The notes under the pieces were generated by a model. It saw only the letters and a list, made by a program, of their open reading frames with translations. It was not told where the DNA came from and searched no databases. Shown piece after piece: positions 33,887 to 40,940 of a stretch of 64,000 nt of DNA (within the stretch, counting starts at the first letter, position 1; each line of letters starts with the position of its first letter). A program made the translations under genes and the position numbers. The DNA lies in the NCBI RefSeq assembly GCF_000702265.1, contig NZ_KL370882.1, forward strand, positions 1 to 64,000, in the 5' to 3' direction. Source of the DNA: Butyrivibrio sp. NC2002 (GTDB lineage Bacteria > Bacillota > Clostridia > Lachnospirales > Lachnospiraceae).

Positions 33887-34477
33887 ATGAAAAAATTTTT
33901 TAAAGCTGTTTCAATGTTCTTTTCTGTGATCCTTTTGGTAAGTGCTTTTACTGATGTTAAGGTTTTGGCTTACAGTGAGAGACCCGACTATTTCGATTTC
34001 GGAGATTCAGTAGTGAGCATAGATGCCGGTGCTACCAAGGAAGTCTGGATCAAAACACAGTATAATTACACTTATTTTGTAGGGCCGCATACCAGTACTA
34101 AAACTTATGTTGAGTGCTCAGGCAGGGGTGGATCTGAATATATGAAGATCCATATTGGTCCCGATGAGACAACCAAAAACGTATTTTTATATTTCTACAT
34201 CGATGATGAGAAGGTGGCAAATGCAGATATCCACGATTTCATCGAGGTATATGTTCAGAACATCGATCCCGCTGTTGTAGATGCTTATAACGCACAGAAT
34301 GCAGCAATGGATTCACTTAAGAATTATGCGGGCAACAATGCTGAGTTTAATGCATATTACTATTATACAAATTACAAGGATCTGCAGGATGCTTTCGGAG
34401 CAGATGCGGACAAGCTCCTTAACCACTATAATCAGCTTGGAAAGGCTGAAGGCCGCGTAGCTAACAGGATTAAGTGA
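33887..34477 (+). CDS. Secreted protein with YY-NYKDL / HYNQLGKAEGR repeat
   Basis: The 196-residue protein has a Sec signal peptide (about 1-30, ending near VLA-Y). A beta-rich middle domain (about 35-130) follows. The last 45 residues match a repeat common in exported proteins of Lachnospiraceae: an aromatic cluster YYYYTNYKDLQDAFG followed by LLNHYNQLGKAEGRVAN. The repeat may mediate surface or protein binding; its function is not established. The ATG has GGGGTAA upstream. A strong terminator follows. Confidence 0.72.
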   Translation: MKKFFKAVSMFFSVILLVSAFTDVKVLAYSERPDYFDFGDSVVSIDAGATKEVWIKTQYNYTYFVGPHTSTKTYVECSGRGGSEYMKIHIGPDETTKNVFLYFYIDDEKVANADIHDFIEVYVQNIDPAVVDAYNAQNAAMDSLKNYAGNNAEFNAYYYYTNYKDLQDAFGADADKLLNHYNQLGKAEGRVANRIK

Positions 34478-34501
34478 TCGAGGCAATTTTTTAGAATTAT
34501 G

Positions 34502-34535
34502 AGAAGATGCTCAAATGCGAGCATCTTCTTTTTTG
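34502..34535 (+). terminator. Rho-independent terminator
   Basis: AGAAGATGCTC pairs with GAGCATCTTCT around AAATGC, with T residues after. Confidence 0.88.
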
Positions 34536-34602
34536 GGTGCGCCATGGGCGCGCTCTAACGGGACATATCTGATCTGAGTTAACGTACGACCAGTTTTGCG
34601 CA

Positions 34603-34908
34603 TCAGATTCTGATCTCTCTGATCAGGTCAAAGCTGATGTCGCATGTAACGACAGTGAGATATCTCGCATCTTTTTTAATATTGGATATAAGCCCTGTTT
34701 TTTCTATGTAAGCTCCCAAGTCGTAGTAGATTATAGTGACCATGTCTCCGACTTTAAGGAGCGATAGCTGATAATCAAGAAAATTCAGGGCTTCTTCCGA
34801 TAAATTAACTTTTTCAACTTCTATACGTTCTTTTTCCTGCAAGGCTTCTTCAAAACCTTTTAATGCAGCAAAAGGCTGAAACTGGCTTGCTCTGTCTGCT
34901 CTTGGCAT
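34603..34908 (-). CDS. YolD-like protein of the SOS operon
   Basis: The 101-residue protein has the YolD-like pattern: RADRASQFQPFAALKGFEEALQEKER at the N-terminus and a C-terminal beta-rich part (VGDMVTIIYYDLGAYIEKTGLISNI). YolD-like proteins regularly sit beside UvrX-type Y-family polymerases in Firmicutes; their biochemical role is not established. GCGGAGGTAATAT gives a good ribosome site. It lies 39 bases after the polymerase gene in the same LexA-controlled transcript. Confidence 0.85.
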   Translation of the reverse strand: MPRADRASQFQPFAALKGFEEALQEKERIEVEKVNLSEEALNFLDYQLSLLKVGDMVTIIYYDLGAYIEKTGLISNIKKDARYLTVVTCDISFDLIREIRI

Positions 34909-34947
34909 ATATTACCTCCGCATGAGCTATTTTTGCCGTATATGCTT

Positions 34948-36237
34948 TCAATACAAGGTGGCTCCGGCTTTATGCCCACCGATAAATTCATTCCGCTCTA
35001 TGGTATTTCCGGCTTCGTACAGGTCCATGCCTTTAAGGATGGCATTTTTCCCGTATCTGGCTTTGATCTGATTGACGGATTGGGTGATCCTTCGATCCTT
35101 TTCCATTATCACAGGGTCTACAAAGAAACTGTACTGTTCATAACATTCATCAAGCACGGAATTGGCGCTTATGCAGACTCTGCGAATGGGGATGCCCCGC
35201 ATGGTGCTTCTGCTATACAACTTAGCAAAGGTATCCATTAGTATTCGAAAAGAGTTGGTCGTTACAGGAAGATTGGCACTTGCTCCTGTGGAAGGATAAG
35301 CATCCTTGCTGTAGCCTACGAAAAGCGATACGTTGCTTGAGACTACGTGAGCAGCCACCATATCAAGGGACAGTTCATCTGCCATTTCTTTTACTATGAT
35401 AAGTGCTTCTTCGAAGCTGTAATCGCGCATCAGAACCTGCCCGCAGGAAAGGGATTTGGTTCTTGTGCGATAATTTTTTATGTCCTGCATTGTGCATGAC
35501 TCACGCCCCCAGGCATGGTCTATCATGTATTCCGCCAGAACGCCGAATTGCTTATACATCAGCTTTTCAGGAAAATGCGCGATATCACACTGATTGATGA
35601 TCCCCATGGATGAGAGCCTACGCGCAGTTCCGGGGCCTATTCTCCAAAAATCCGTAAGTGGTCTGTGAGTCCAGAGCCTTTGCTTAAAAGAATCCTCTGT
35701 AAGTTCCGCAATGAAGTCCGGAGAGTGTTTGGCCAGAATATCAAGGGCTACCTTAGCAAGATACAGATTGGTGCCGATACCGCAGGTCGCACGCAGCCCC
35801 AGTTTTTCTCTAATGTCATTCATGATCCGAAGCGCAAGGTCATGGGCGGATAGCCCGTATAGACCAAGGTAATTGGTCACATCAAGAAAAGATTCATCAA
35901 TGGAATAAACGTGAATGTCTTCCTTGGCGACGTAGCTTAAGTATATTCCGTAAATATCGGCGGATATATCTATGTATCTCTTCATCCGGGGCGGAGCAAC
36001 GATATAATCAAGGTGCTTCGGAATCTCATATATCCTGCAGCGGTTCTTAATCCCGAGTGCCTTCATGGCTGGGGTGATTGCAAGGCAGATGGTTCCCTTG
36101 CTTCGCTCTGCATCAGCTACGGCAAGCAAAGCCTTCATGGGATCAAGCCCTCTGTCTACGCACTCAACACTTGCATAAAAGCTTTTCAGATCGATTATTA
36201 TATAGGCCCTCTGCGGGGGAATTACCTGAGGCATCAT
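34948..36237 (-). CDS. Y-family translesion DNA polymerase (UvrX/UmuC-like)
   Basis: The 429-residue polymerase has catalytic Asp16 in YIIIDLKSFYASVE and the second acidic pair Asp114-Glu115 in VYSIDESFLD. A helix-hairpin-helix segment lies near 195-212 (DFWRIGPGTARRLSSMGI), with a little-finger domain to the end. It is of normal length for Gram-positive UvrX/YqjW-type lesion-bypass polymerases. It is expected to copy damaged DNA during the SOS response, and a LexA-controlled promoter lies upstream. The first two codons are both ATG. The start overlaps the stop of a 24-codon upstream frame, so translation may be coupled. Confidence 0.9.
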   Translation of the reverse strand: MMPQVIPPQRAYIIIDLKSFYASVECVDRGLDPMKALLAVADAERSKGTICLAITPAMKALGIKNRCRIYEIPKHLDYIVAPPRMKRYIDISADIYGIYLSYVAKEDIHVYSIDESFLDVTNYLGLYGLSAHDLALRIMNDIREKLGLRATCGIGTNLYLAKVALDILAKHSPDFIAELTEDSFKQRLWTHRPLTDFWRIGPGTARRLSSMGIINQCDIAHFPEKLMYKQFGVLAEYMIDHAWGRESCTMQDIKNYRTRTKSLSCGQVLMRDYSFEEALIIVKEMADELSLDMVAAHVVSSNVSLFVGYSKDAYPSTGASANLPVTTNSFRILMDTFAKLYSRSTMRGIPIRRVCISANSVLDECYEQYSFFVDPVIMEKDRRITQSVNQIKARYGKNAILKGMDLYEAGNTIERNEFIGGHKAGATLY

Positions 36238-36308
36238 AGGGCAGCTTCCTGAGGAGAGTTGGCGATATTGTCATAATCCGTGGTATGAAATGTGTCTTTT
36301 TTTTCCAT
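36234..36308 (-). CDS. 24-residue leader frame coupled to the SOS polymerase
   Basis: The frame MEKKDTFHTTDYDNIANSPQ plus four more residues ends in TGA overlapping the polymerase ATG (ATGA). AAAGAGGT lies 7 bases before its start; an in-frame ATG at 36329 would extend it to 31 residues. It is the first frame after the LexA-controlled promoter. It may be a small protein or serve mainly for translational coupling. Confidence 0.45.
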   Translation of the reverse strand: MEKKDTFHTTDYDNIANSPQEAAL

Positions 36309-36349
36309 AAATATTACCTCTTTCTCCATAAATATCACCGCTATGCTTC

Positions 36350-36374
36350 GAATATATGTTCCGAACTAGTGTTC
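36350..36374 (-). promoter_or_regulatory. Tandem LexA (SOS) boxes
   Basis: GAACTAGTGTTC (36363-36374) matches the Firmicutes LexA consensus GAAC-N4-GTTC exactly. GAATATATGTTC (36350-36361) has one mismatch and lies one base away. Both sit just downstream of the -10 of the polymerase operon. Confidence 0.88.
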
Positions 36375-36378
36375 ATTA

Positions 36379-36407
36379 ATAATAAGCCCGGGTATCATAT
36401 TTTTCAA
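36379..36407 (-). promoter_or_regulatory. Promoter of the SOS polymerase operon
   Basis: Read on the minus strand: TTGAAA (36407-36402), a 17-base spacer, and TATTAT (36384-36379). The LexA boxes begin 5 bases downstream, so repressor would block initiation. Confidence 0.82.
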
Positions 36408-36455
36408 TCGAACAATTTCTTAAATTTTTGATGTAAAATATAGATTATTGACTTT

Positions 36456-36492
36456 CCTCAGAAAAACAGAAATCGTATTGGACAAGGTCCTG
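36456..36492 (+). repeat. Direct repeat left of the PfkB gene
   Basis: CCTCAGAAAAACAGAAA followed by CGTATTGGAC-AGGTCCT recurs at 37536-37572 with about three differences, so the two copies bracket the PfkB kinase gene. Confidence 0.6.
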
Positions 36493-36582
36493 CTATAGGA
36501 AGTTGTTTTGCCTGCTTTGGGGTATATTGAGGCTGATACGGTTTTAGCAAATAATACGGAAGATTTTTGTGGGAGATTATTC

Positions 36583-37524
36583 ATGAGTAAAAAAGTTTCT
36601 GTGATAGGAGCGGGAGTTGTCGACATTTTTGCAGGCCCTGTAGGTGATGACATTTTTTCCAAAGGCTCTGTACCTGCAAGAAATATAGGTATGACCTGCG
36701 GAGGAGATGCGTTAAATGAGGCCGTTATTTTGTCAGGCCTTGGCCTTGATACTGAACTGGTTTCCCTTTTAGGCGTAGATGAAGCGGCAGGAACGATTTT
36801 AAAATATCTTAGAAGTAACAATGTTGATGTTTCTAAGATCGCGGAAGATAAAGCTATTCCTACAGGGATGAATATTGTTCTTGTTGATGAGAAAGGTGAG
36901 AGGTATTTTGTCACTAATCCTGAAAGCAGCTTAAGGAAGCTTTCAAAAGAGCACATCTTGCCACATGTTGATGCCCTAGGAGAGATAGTCAGTTTTGCCA
37001 GCATCTTCGTATCGCCGAAGCTATCAATTAGCGATATGGAAGAGGTATTTAAGAAAATAAAAGAAAAGCCGGGCAGGATACTTGTGGCGGATATGACAAC
37101 TGCCAAAAACGGAGAGAGCATAGAAGATATCAGACCAATCTTAAAATATATTGATTATCTGATCCCAAATGAGAAAGAGGCAGCCCTTCTTACGGGAGAG
37201 GCCGATCCTTCAAGAAATGCAGAGATTTTTACAGAATATGGTGTCTGCAATGTAATCATTAAGTGTGGTAAGGACGGCTGCATCTATAAAAGCGCATCCG
37301 AGGAAGGATCGATCCCGGCCTATAGTGATGCCAAAGTGGTAGACACTACCGGCGCAGGAGACAGCTTTGTGGCAGGTTTTATCTATGCCCTGAGCAATGG
37401 TTTGAGCCTTCCAGAATGCAGCAGATACGGCTGCGCAGTATCTTCCGTTGTTGTAGAGCATATGGGCTCACAGTGCATAGAAGAAATAAAACGCAAAGCA
37501 GGTAAAAGGTTTAGGGATTTATAG
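36583..37524 (+). CDS. PfkB-family carbohydrate/nucleoside kinase
   Basis: The 313-residue kinase has the PfkB fold. The N-terminal sugar-binding motif is near 38-50 (GGDALNEAVILSGLG), the lid region follows, and the C-terminal signature VVDTTGAGDSFVAGF near 254-268 contains the GAGD anion hole with catalytic Asp. The phosphate acceptor (ribose, fructose, adenosine or other) cannot be decided from sequence. ATG 36583 has GGGAG 9 bases upstream; earlier in-frame codons cover repeat sequence. It is bracketed by 34-bp direct repeats and followed by a tandem repeat array. Confidence 0.85.
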   Translation: MSKKVSVIGAGVVDIFAGPVGDDIFSKGSVPARNIGMTCGGDALNEAVILSGLGLDTELVSLLGVDEAAGTILKYLRSNNVDVSKIAEDKAIPTGMNIVLVDEKGERYFVTNPESSLRKLSKEHILPHVDALGEIVSFASIFVSPKLSISDMEEVFKKIKEKPGRILVADMTTAKNGESIEDIRPILKYIDYLIPNEKEAALLTGEADPSRNAEIFTEYGVCNVIIKCGKDGCIYKSASEEGSIPAYSDAKVVDTTGAGDSFVAGFIYALSNGLSLPECSRYGCAVSSVVVEHMGSQCIEEIKRKAGKRFRDL

Positions 37525-37556
37525 GTTTTTGTTTTTCCTCAGAAAAACAGAAACCG
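37523..37556 (+). terminator. Hairpin after the PfkB gene (interspersed family)
   Basis: GGTTTTTGTTTTTC pairs with GAAAAACAGAAACC around CTCA directly after the stop codon. The stem is T-rich in its 5' arm and lacks a following T-run, so termination on the plus strand is uncertain. Family members recur at 3318, 18054, 45745 and 53666. Confidence 0.5.
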
Positions 37557-37574
37557 TATTGGACCAGGTCCTCG

Positions 37575-38036
37575 AAAAGCCCCAAGTCCCCATGATTTCG
37601 TGGCAACTTGTGGCTTTTCGCTCTCCAGGACGTTTGTGCCGAAAGCGGAAAAGCAACAAGTATAGCTGTTTTTCTATATACTTGGGGCTTTTTGTCCATG
37701 TTACAAGAGGAATTCGTTGAGTCACCGCATCTTCGAATTCTTCAAAAGCAACAAGTCCCCGCGATTTCAAGGCGACTTGTGGCTTTTCGCTCTCCAGGAC
37801 ATTAGCGCCGAAAGTTGAAAAGCAACAAGTATGTCCATTTTCCTATATACTTGTGGCTTTTTGTCCATGTTACAAGAAGAATTCGTTCAGTCATCGCATC
37901 TCCGAATTCCTCAAAAGCCCCAAGTCCCCGTGATTTCATGGCAACTTGTGGCTTTTCGCTCTCCAGGACGTTTGCGCGGAAAGCGCAAAAGCAACAAGTA
38001 TCACTATTTTCCTATATACTTGGGGCTTTTACTGCT
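37575..38036 (+). repeat. 169-bp tandem repeat array, about 2.7 copies, nested inverted repeats
   Basis: Units start at 37575, 37744 and 37913 (AAAAGC) with an exact 169-base period. Each unit has an outer inverted repeat and an inner one (ACTTGTGGCTTTT with AAAAGCAACAAGT), and a spacer of about 53 bases with GAATTCG/CGAATTC-like ends. The outer arms are AAGCCCCAAGT/ACTTGGGGCTT in copies 1 and 3 and AAGCAACAAGT/ACTTGTGGCTT in copy 2, so they change together. The third unit lacks the spacer. No plausible protein is encoded. With flanks it fills the gap between the PfkB gene and xpt (37525-38153). Confidence 0.9.
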
Positions 38037-38153
38037 CCGAGTAAACCCCGTCCCCAAGAGACCACTAAATATGTTGTAAATCATAGATTTGAGCCTTAAA
38101 ATTGAAAGTAACTGGTGCATGAAAACAGCGCATATTTTGTGTAGGAGGTGCTC

Positions 38154-38732
38154 ATGAAAATCCTTGAAGAAAAAATCCTTGCTGAGGGGAGGGTGTATCC
38201 CGGAAATATCCTTAAGGTTGACAGCTTTTTGAACCATCAGATCGATGTGGGGTTGCTCTCTGTGATAGGAGAAGCTTTTTACACAAAGTATAAGGACAGA
38301 AAGATAACAAAGATACTCACGATCGAGGCATCCGGAATTGCCATAGCCTGCGCTGTTGCTGACCACTTTAAAGTTCCGGTTGTGTTTGCCAAAAAAGCAA
38401 AGAGTCTGAATCTGGGAAACGACGTGTATGTTTCAAGGGTCAGCTCTTTTACGTATGGCAAGGAGTACGATGCTACGGTATCAAGAGATTATCTTACTGC
38501 CGATGATCATGTACTTATTGTCGATGATTTCATTGCCATAGGTAATGCCATGAAAGGCCTTATTGAAATCTGTGACCAGGCAGGTGCAAAGATTGAGGGG
38601 ATCGGCATCTGCATAGAAAAAGGATTCCAACAGGGCGGTTCTGACATCAGGCAAATGGGATATGATGTTACTTCGCTTGCAATAATAGACGAAATGACGG
38701 ATACAGGCGAGATCATATTCAGGGAGCAATGA
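38154..38732 (+). CDS. xpt: Xanthine phosphoribosyltransferase
   Basis: The 192-residue protein matches Xpt over its whole length: MKILEEKILAEGRV at the start, LTIEASGIAIACAVA near 61-75, and the PRPP-binding signature VLIVDDFIAIGNA near 118-130. It converts xanthine and PRPP to XMP in purine salvage. GTAGGAGG lies 5 bases before ATG 38154. No purine riboswitch was seen in the 110 bases upstream. The stop TGA is the first triplet of a 55-bp interspersed repeat. Confidence 0.92.
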   Translation: MKILEEKILAEGRVYPGNILKVDSFLNHQIDVGLLSVIGEAFYTKYKDRKITKILTIEASGIAIACAVADHFKVPVVFAKKAKSLNLGNDVYVSRVSSFTYGKEYDATVSRDYLTADDHVLIVDDFIAIGNAMKGLIEICDQAGAKIEGIGICIEKGFQQGGSDIRQMGYDVTSLAIIDEMTDTGEIIFREQ

Positions 38733-38784
38733 ACTATTTCCACCGACTATGTCGGAAGGGGTTTTCTCGCTGAGACACCATAAA
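38730..38784 (+). repeat. Stop-codon-linked 55-bp repeat, copy B
   Basis: It begins with the xpt stop TGA, contains CCGAC-TAT-GTCGG and the GTTTTCTCGCTGA core, and ends at CATAAA. Copy C starts exactly 400 bases later in the same orientation. Confidence 0.75.
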
Positions 38785-38829
38785 GCCCGGATACAGTTTC
38801 GGGCACCTTACGGGGTGGAAGAAAAAATG

Positions 38830-39117
38830 CTATATTGCCAATCGCCACTTGGAATTGATCCGCGGATCATAATATATCCGAACGATCCTTTTCATGCCGG
38901 CAGATATAATAAGGCACTCAAATATGAAGGTGGAGTCAGAGGTGTAGATCCCATCTTCTGTTGTATGGGCGCCTTTTTTTTCAGCCTCGCGGTAACCCTT
39001 TATCGTATATGTTTCATATTGTCCGTCTTCATTCATAAAGCGAAGTCTGAGTGGAATGATGCGGCCATTTGCCTTGTGCTGACATATAACATCAACTTCA
39101 TCAATAATTTTTTTCAT
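38830..39117 (-). CDS. 95-residue LexA-controlled protein of unknown function
   Basis: The protein starts MKKIIDEVDVICQHKANG, followed by a beta-rich LRLRFMNEDGQYETYTIKGY segment and an IRIYYDPRI C-terminus. It has no signal peptide or membrane segment. GAGGAATT lies 5 bases before the ATG. A promoter with tandem LexA boxes (39190-39247), almost identical to that of the SOS polymerase operon, reads into it, so it is very likely induced by DNA damage. It is bracketed by two copies of the 55-bp repeat 400 bases apart. The plus-strand frame overlapping it is rejected because it lacks a ribosome site and runs through repeats. Confidence 0.7.
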   Translation of the reverse strand: MKKIIDEVDVICQHKANGRIIPLRLRFMNEDGQYETYTIKGYREAEKKGAHTTEDGIYTSDSTFIFECLIISAGMKRIVRIYYDPRINSKWRLAI

Positions 39118-39129
39118 AGCAATTCCTCA

Positions 39130-39187
39130 TGAACTGCCTCAACAGACTCTGTGCCGGAAGGAGTTTTCTCGCTGAGACAGCATAATA
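39130..39187 (+). repeat. Stop-codon-linked 55-bp repeat, copy C
   Basis: TGAACTGCCTC at the left, GGAAGGAGTTTTCTCGCTGA core and CATAA end. It lies in the 5' leader of the minus-strand SOS gene, between promoter and start codon. Confidence 0.75.
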
Positions 39188-39189
39188 GC

Positions 39190-39214
39190 GAATATATGTT
39201 CCGAACAGGTGTTC
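39190..39214 (-). promoter_or_regulatory. Second pair of tandem LexA boxes
   Basis: GAACAGGTGTTC (39203-39214) fits GAAC-N4-GTTC and GAATATATGTTC (39190-39201) is identical to the second box at 36350. Sequence and spacing copy the site upstream of the SOS polymerase. Confidence 0.88.
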
Positions 39215-39218
39215 ATTA

Positions 39219-39247
39219 ATAATACTCCCAAGCATTCGTTCTTGCAA
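39219..39247 (-). promoter_or_regulatory. Promoter of the small SOS gene
   Basis: On the minus strand: TTGCAA (39247-39242), a 17-base spacer, and TATTAT (39224-39219), then LexA boxes 5 bases downstream. Confidence 0.78.
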
Positions 39248-39290
39248 TAGGAAATATTCTTAATTTTTTTAAGTTTGTTTTGAGTGTTTT

Positions 39291-39298
39291 GCTATAAT
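39291..39298 (+). promoter_or_regulatory. Extended -10 promoter element
   Basis: TTTTGCTATAAT shows the TGn-TATAAT extended -10 form, 82 bases before the membrane-protein start. No good -35 is visible. Confidence 0.45.
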
Positions 39299-39312
39299 TG
39301 TAGATGTATAGA

Positions 39313-39356
39313 TTTTTGCGGGCGATTTCCGTTTTTGCCCGCAAGAAGTCATAGAT
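39313..39356 (+). repeat. Interspersed hairpin TTGCGGGC / GCCCGCAA
   Basis: TTGCGGGC pairs with GCCCGCAA around GATTTCCGTTTTT, followed by GAAGTCATAG. The GACTTCTTGCGGGCGATT part recurs at 3298. It lies in the leader of the Pr6Pr-like gene. Confidence 0.55.
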
Positions 39357-39379
39357 AATGAAGTGGGGAGCGGATAAAT

Positions 39380-39976
39380 ATGAGCAGAAAAACAGTAATT
39401 GTTGTTAATGCAGTGATCCTGGCGCTGGAAGTGATCGCGCTGATTCATGATATTTACGCATTTGGAACGGGGCTGTTTGTCTGGTATACGGTAGACAGCA
39501 ATGTTCTTCAGCTTGTTGTTTCGGCGCTTGTTTTATATTTTGTCCTTAATGGGAAGCAGATACCGGAAGGCGTTACCAAGATGCATTTTGTAAGCGCAGT
39601 GGGACTGACGGTGACTTTCCTGATTGCGGCGTTTGTCCTTGCGCCGGAGGGCGGTATAAAATACTATTTTTTATCTGATGTGGCACCGATAAATCATTTT
39701 ATCGGACCGTTATTGTCAGTAATATCACTTGTTTTTTTGGAAAAAACAAATAAGCTTCCGATTAGAACGGTCATTTTGCCGGCGCTCGTAACCCTGATAT
39801 ATGGCATAATCTGCCTGATCCTTAACGGACTGGGTGTAATAGACGGGCCATATTTCTTTTTGAAGATCAATGAAGTTGCAGCAGGTGTGATCATAATGTG
39901 GTTTGCAATCATTGCAGTGCTTTGTGTTGGCTTTTCCTTGCTTTATTATATTGCTAAATGGAGAAAGAGAGGCTAG
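39380..39976 (+). CDS. Pr6Pr-family membrane protein
   Basis: The 198-residue protein has six predicted transmembrane helices. It shows features of the Pr6Pr/FAR-17a-like group: FVWYTVDSNVLQLVVSAL near 34-51, and APINHFIGPLLSVISLVFLE near 101-120 with a conserved-type His in a helix. The function of bacterial members is unknown. GGGGAGCGG lies 9 bases before the ATG. It is followed by a thioesterase gene 3 bases downstream and probably forms an operon with it. Confidence 0.75.
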   Translation: MSRKTVIVVNAVILALEVIALIHDIYAFGTGLFVWYTVDSNVLQLVVSALVLYFVLNGKQIPEGVTKMHFVSAVGLTVTFLIAAFVLAPEGGIKYYFLSDVAPINHFIGPLLSVISLVFLEKTNKLPIRTVILPALVTLIYGIICLILNGLGVIDGPYFFLKINEVAAGVIIMWFAIIAVLCVGFSLLYYIAKWRKRG

Positions 39977-39979
39977 ACA

Positions 39980-40432
39980 ATGAGAAAAGCGCGTACAGAA
40001 AAAGAAAATGCCATAAGGGAGAAGATGATCGCGGAGCTGTATTCCAACGAATATAACAAATTTATTGGATTTGAGGTGTTAGAGCTTAGTCCCACCTACA
40101 GTAAGTCAAGGATTAAATGTGATACGAGGCTCCATAACACATACGGAAGCATACACGGAGGAGCGCTGCTTTCTTTTGTTGATGCTATGGCCGGTGCTAC
40201 GGGAAGCATGAGCGGATACTATGTAACAACGGTTTCTGCAAACCTGAATTTCCTGCTACCCGCCGTTAATACTGAGTATATTTACTGCGAATGTATGAAA
40301 CTGAAAACAGGAAAACACATCCTGGTGTTTGATATAAGAGTAACGGATGATGAAGGAAACCTTCTGGATAGCGGAGAATTTTCATTTTTTGCCAGCAAAG
40401 TTCCGGTTCTTGGGGATAACTTGAAATTCTGA
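39980..40432 (+). CDS. PaaI-type hotdog-fold thioesterase
   Basis: The 150-residue protein has the PaaI/YbgC-like hotdog signature NTYGSIHGGALLSFVDAMAGATGS near 51-74, with HGG preceding the catalytic-region helix, and VSANLNFLLPA near 83-93. Such enzymes hydrolyse acyl-CoA thioesters. The substrate is unknown. The N-terminal 25 residues are charged and outside the core. It is tightly linked to the Pr6Pr-like gene. Confidence 0.82.
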   Translation: MRKARTEKENAIREKMIAELYSNEYNKFIGFEVLELSPTYSKSRIKCDTRLHNTYGSIHGGALLSFVDAMAGATGSMSGYYVTTVSANLNFLLPAVNTEYIYCECMKLKTGKHILVFDIRVTDDEGNLLDSGEFSFFASKVPVLGDNLKF

Positions 40433-40452
40433 GAAAATAGCGGGATGTATTA

Positions 40453-40510
40453 TAAACTACCTTCATCGACTCTGCGCCGGAAGGAGTTTTCTTGTTGATA
40501 AAGCATAAAA
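40453..40510 (+). repeat. Stop-codon-linked 55-bp repeat, copy D
   Basis: TAAACTACC replaces TGAACTACC, followed by the GGAAGGAGTTTTCT core and CATAAAA end. It lies 21 bases after the thioesterase stop. Confidence 0.7.
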
Positions 40511-40619
40511 GTCATTGATTTTTTTCCATGAAATGTTGTAGAATACGAAACGCACGCCTGATTCCGGGCGAAAAAAGTATTTTACATCATAATAGCCAAA
40601 ATGGTTATGGGGAGGATCA

Positions 40620-40859
40620 GTGACTAAAGACGAATTTTTAAAAATACTTATTGAAGAAGGATTTACATGTGAAAAAAGCGGAGCATATCCGTCAGTTGTG
40701 TGTGACGCCAAAGACGTGAAACAGACAGCCAAGAAGGTTAAGGCCATTGCAAAGAAGAGCGAATATACGGAATCTTTTGCAATAAGATGTTTCCGTGAGG
40801 AGATGGACCTCATCTCAAAAAACAGCACAGCTTCCAATGAACTGGGCGAAACCGCATAA
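40620..40859 (+). CDS. 79-residue hypothetical protein
   Basis: The small soluble protein starts at GTG 40620, with GGGGAGG 4 bases upstream (MTKDEFLKILIEEGFTCEKS). It is Lys-rich, with helix-forming ends and the segment YPSVVCDAKDVKQTAKKVKA. No motif is recognised. It stands alone between repeat copy D and the glycosidase gene. Confidence 0.55.
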   Translation: MTKDEFLKILIEEGFTCEKSGAYPSVVCDAKDVKQTAKKVKAIAKKSEYTESFAIRCFREEMDLISKNSTASNELGETA

Positions 40860-40940
40860 ATAAGAGAAGACTAAAATAATAAAGGCAATTCACAAGCAGA
40901 CAAATGCTACTGTAAAATAATATTTTTTGTGGGGAAGGTT

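Noticed and set aside
37575..38036. CRISPR array
   Set aside because: Units are 169 bp, only 2.7 copies, with conserved spacers and internal inverted repeats; no cas gene is nearby.
37529..38099. Several 60-95-codon frames in the 169-bp repeat array
   Set aside because: They are translations of the tandem repeat in different frames, without ribosome sites, and differ only as the repeat differs.
38037..38153. Purine riboswitch upstream of xpt
   Set aside because: No conserved purine-aptamer stem and loop sequences were found; the leader is a repeat fragment plus AT-rich sequence.
38749..39132. Plus-strand 127-codon frame overlapping the small SOS gene
   Set aside because: It starts inside repeat copy B, has no ribosome site and is antisense to a gene with a ribosome site and a LexA-controlled promoter.
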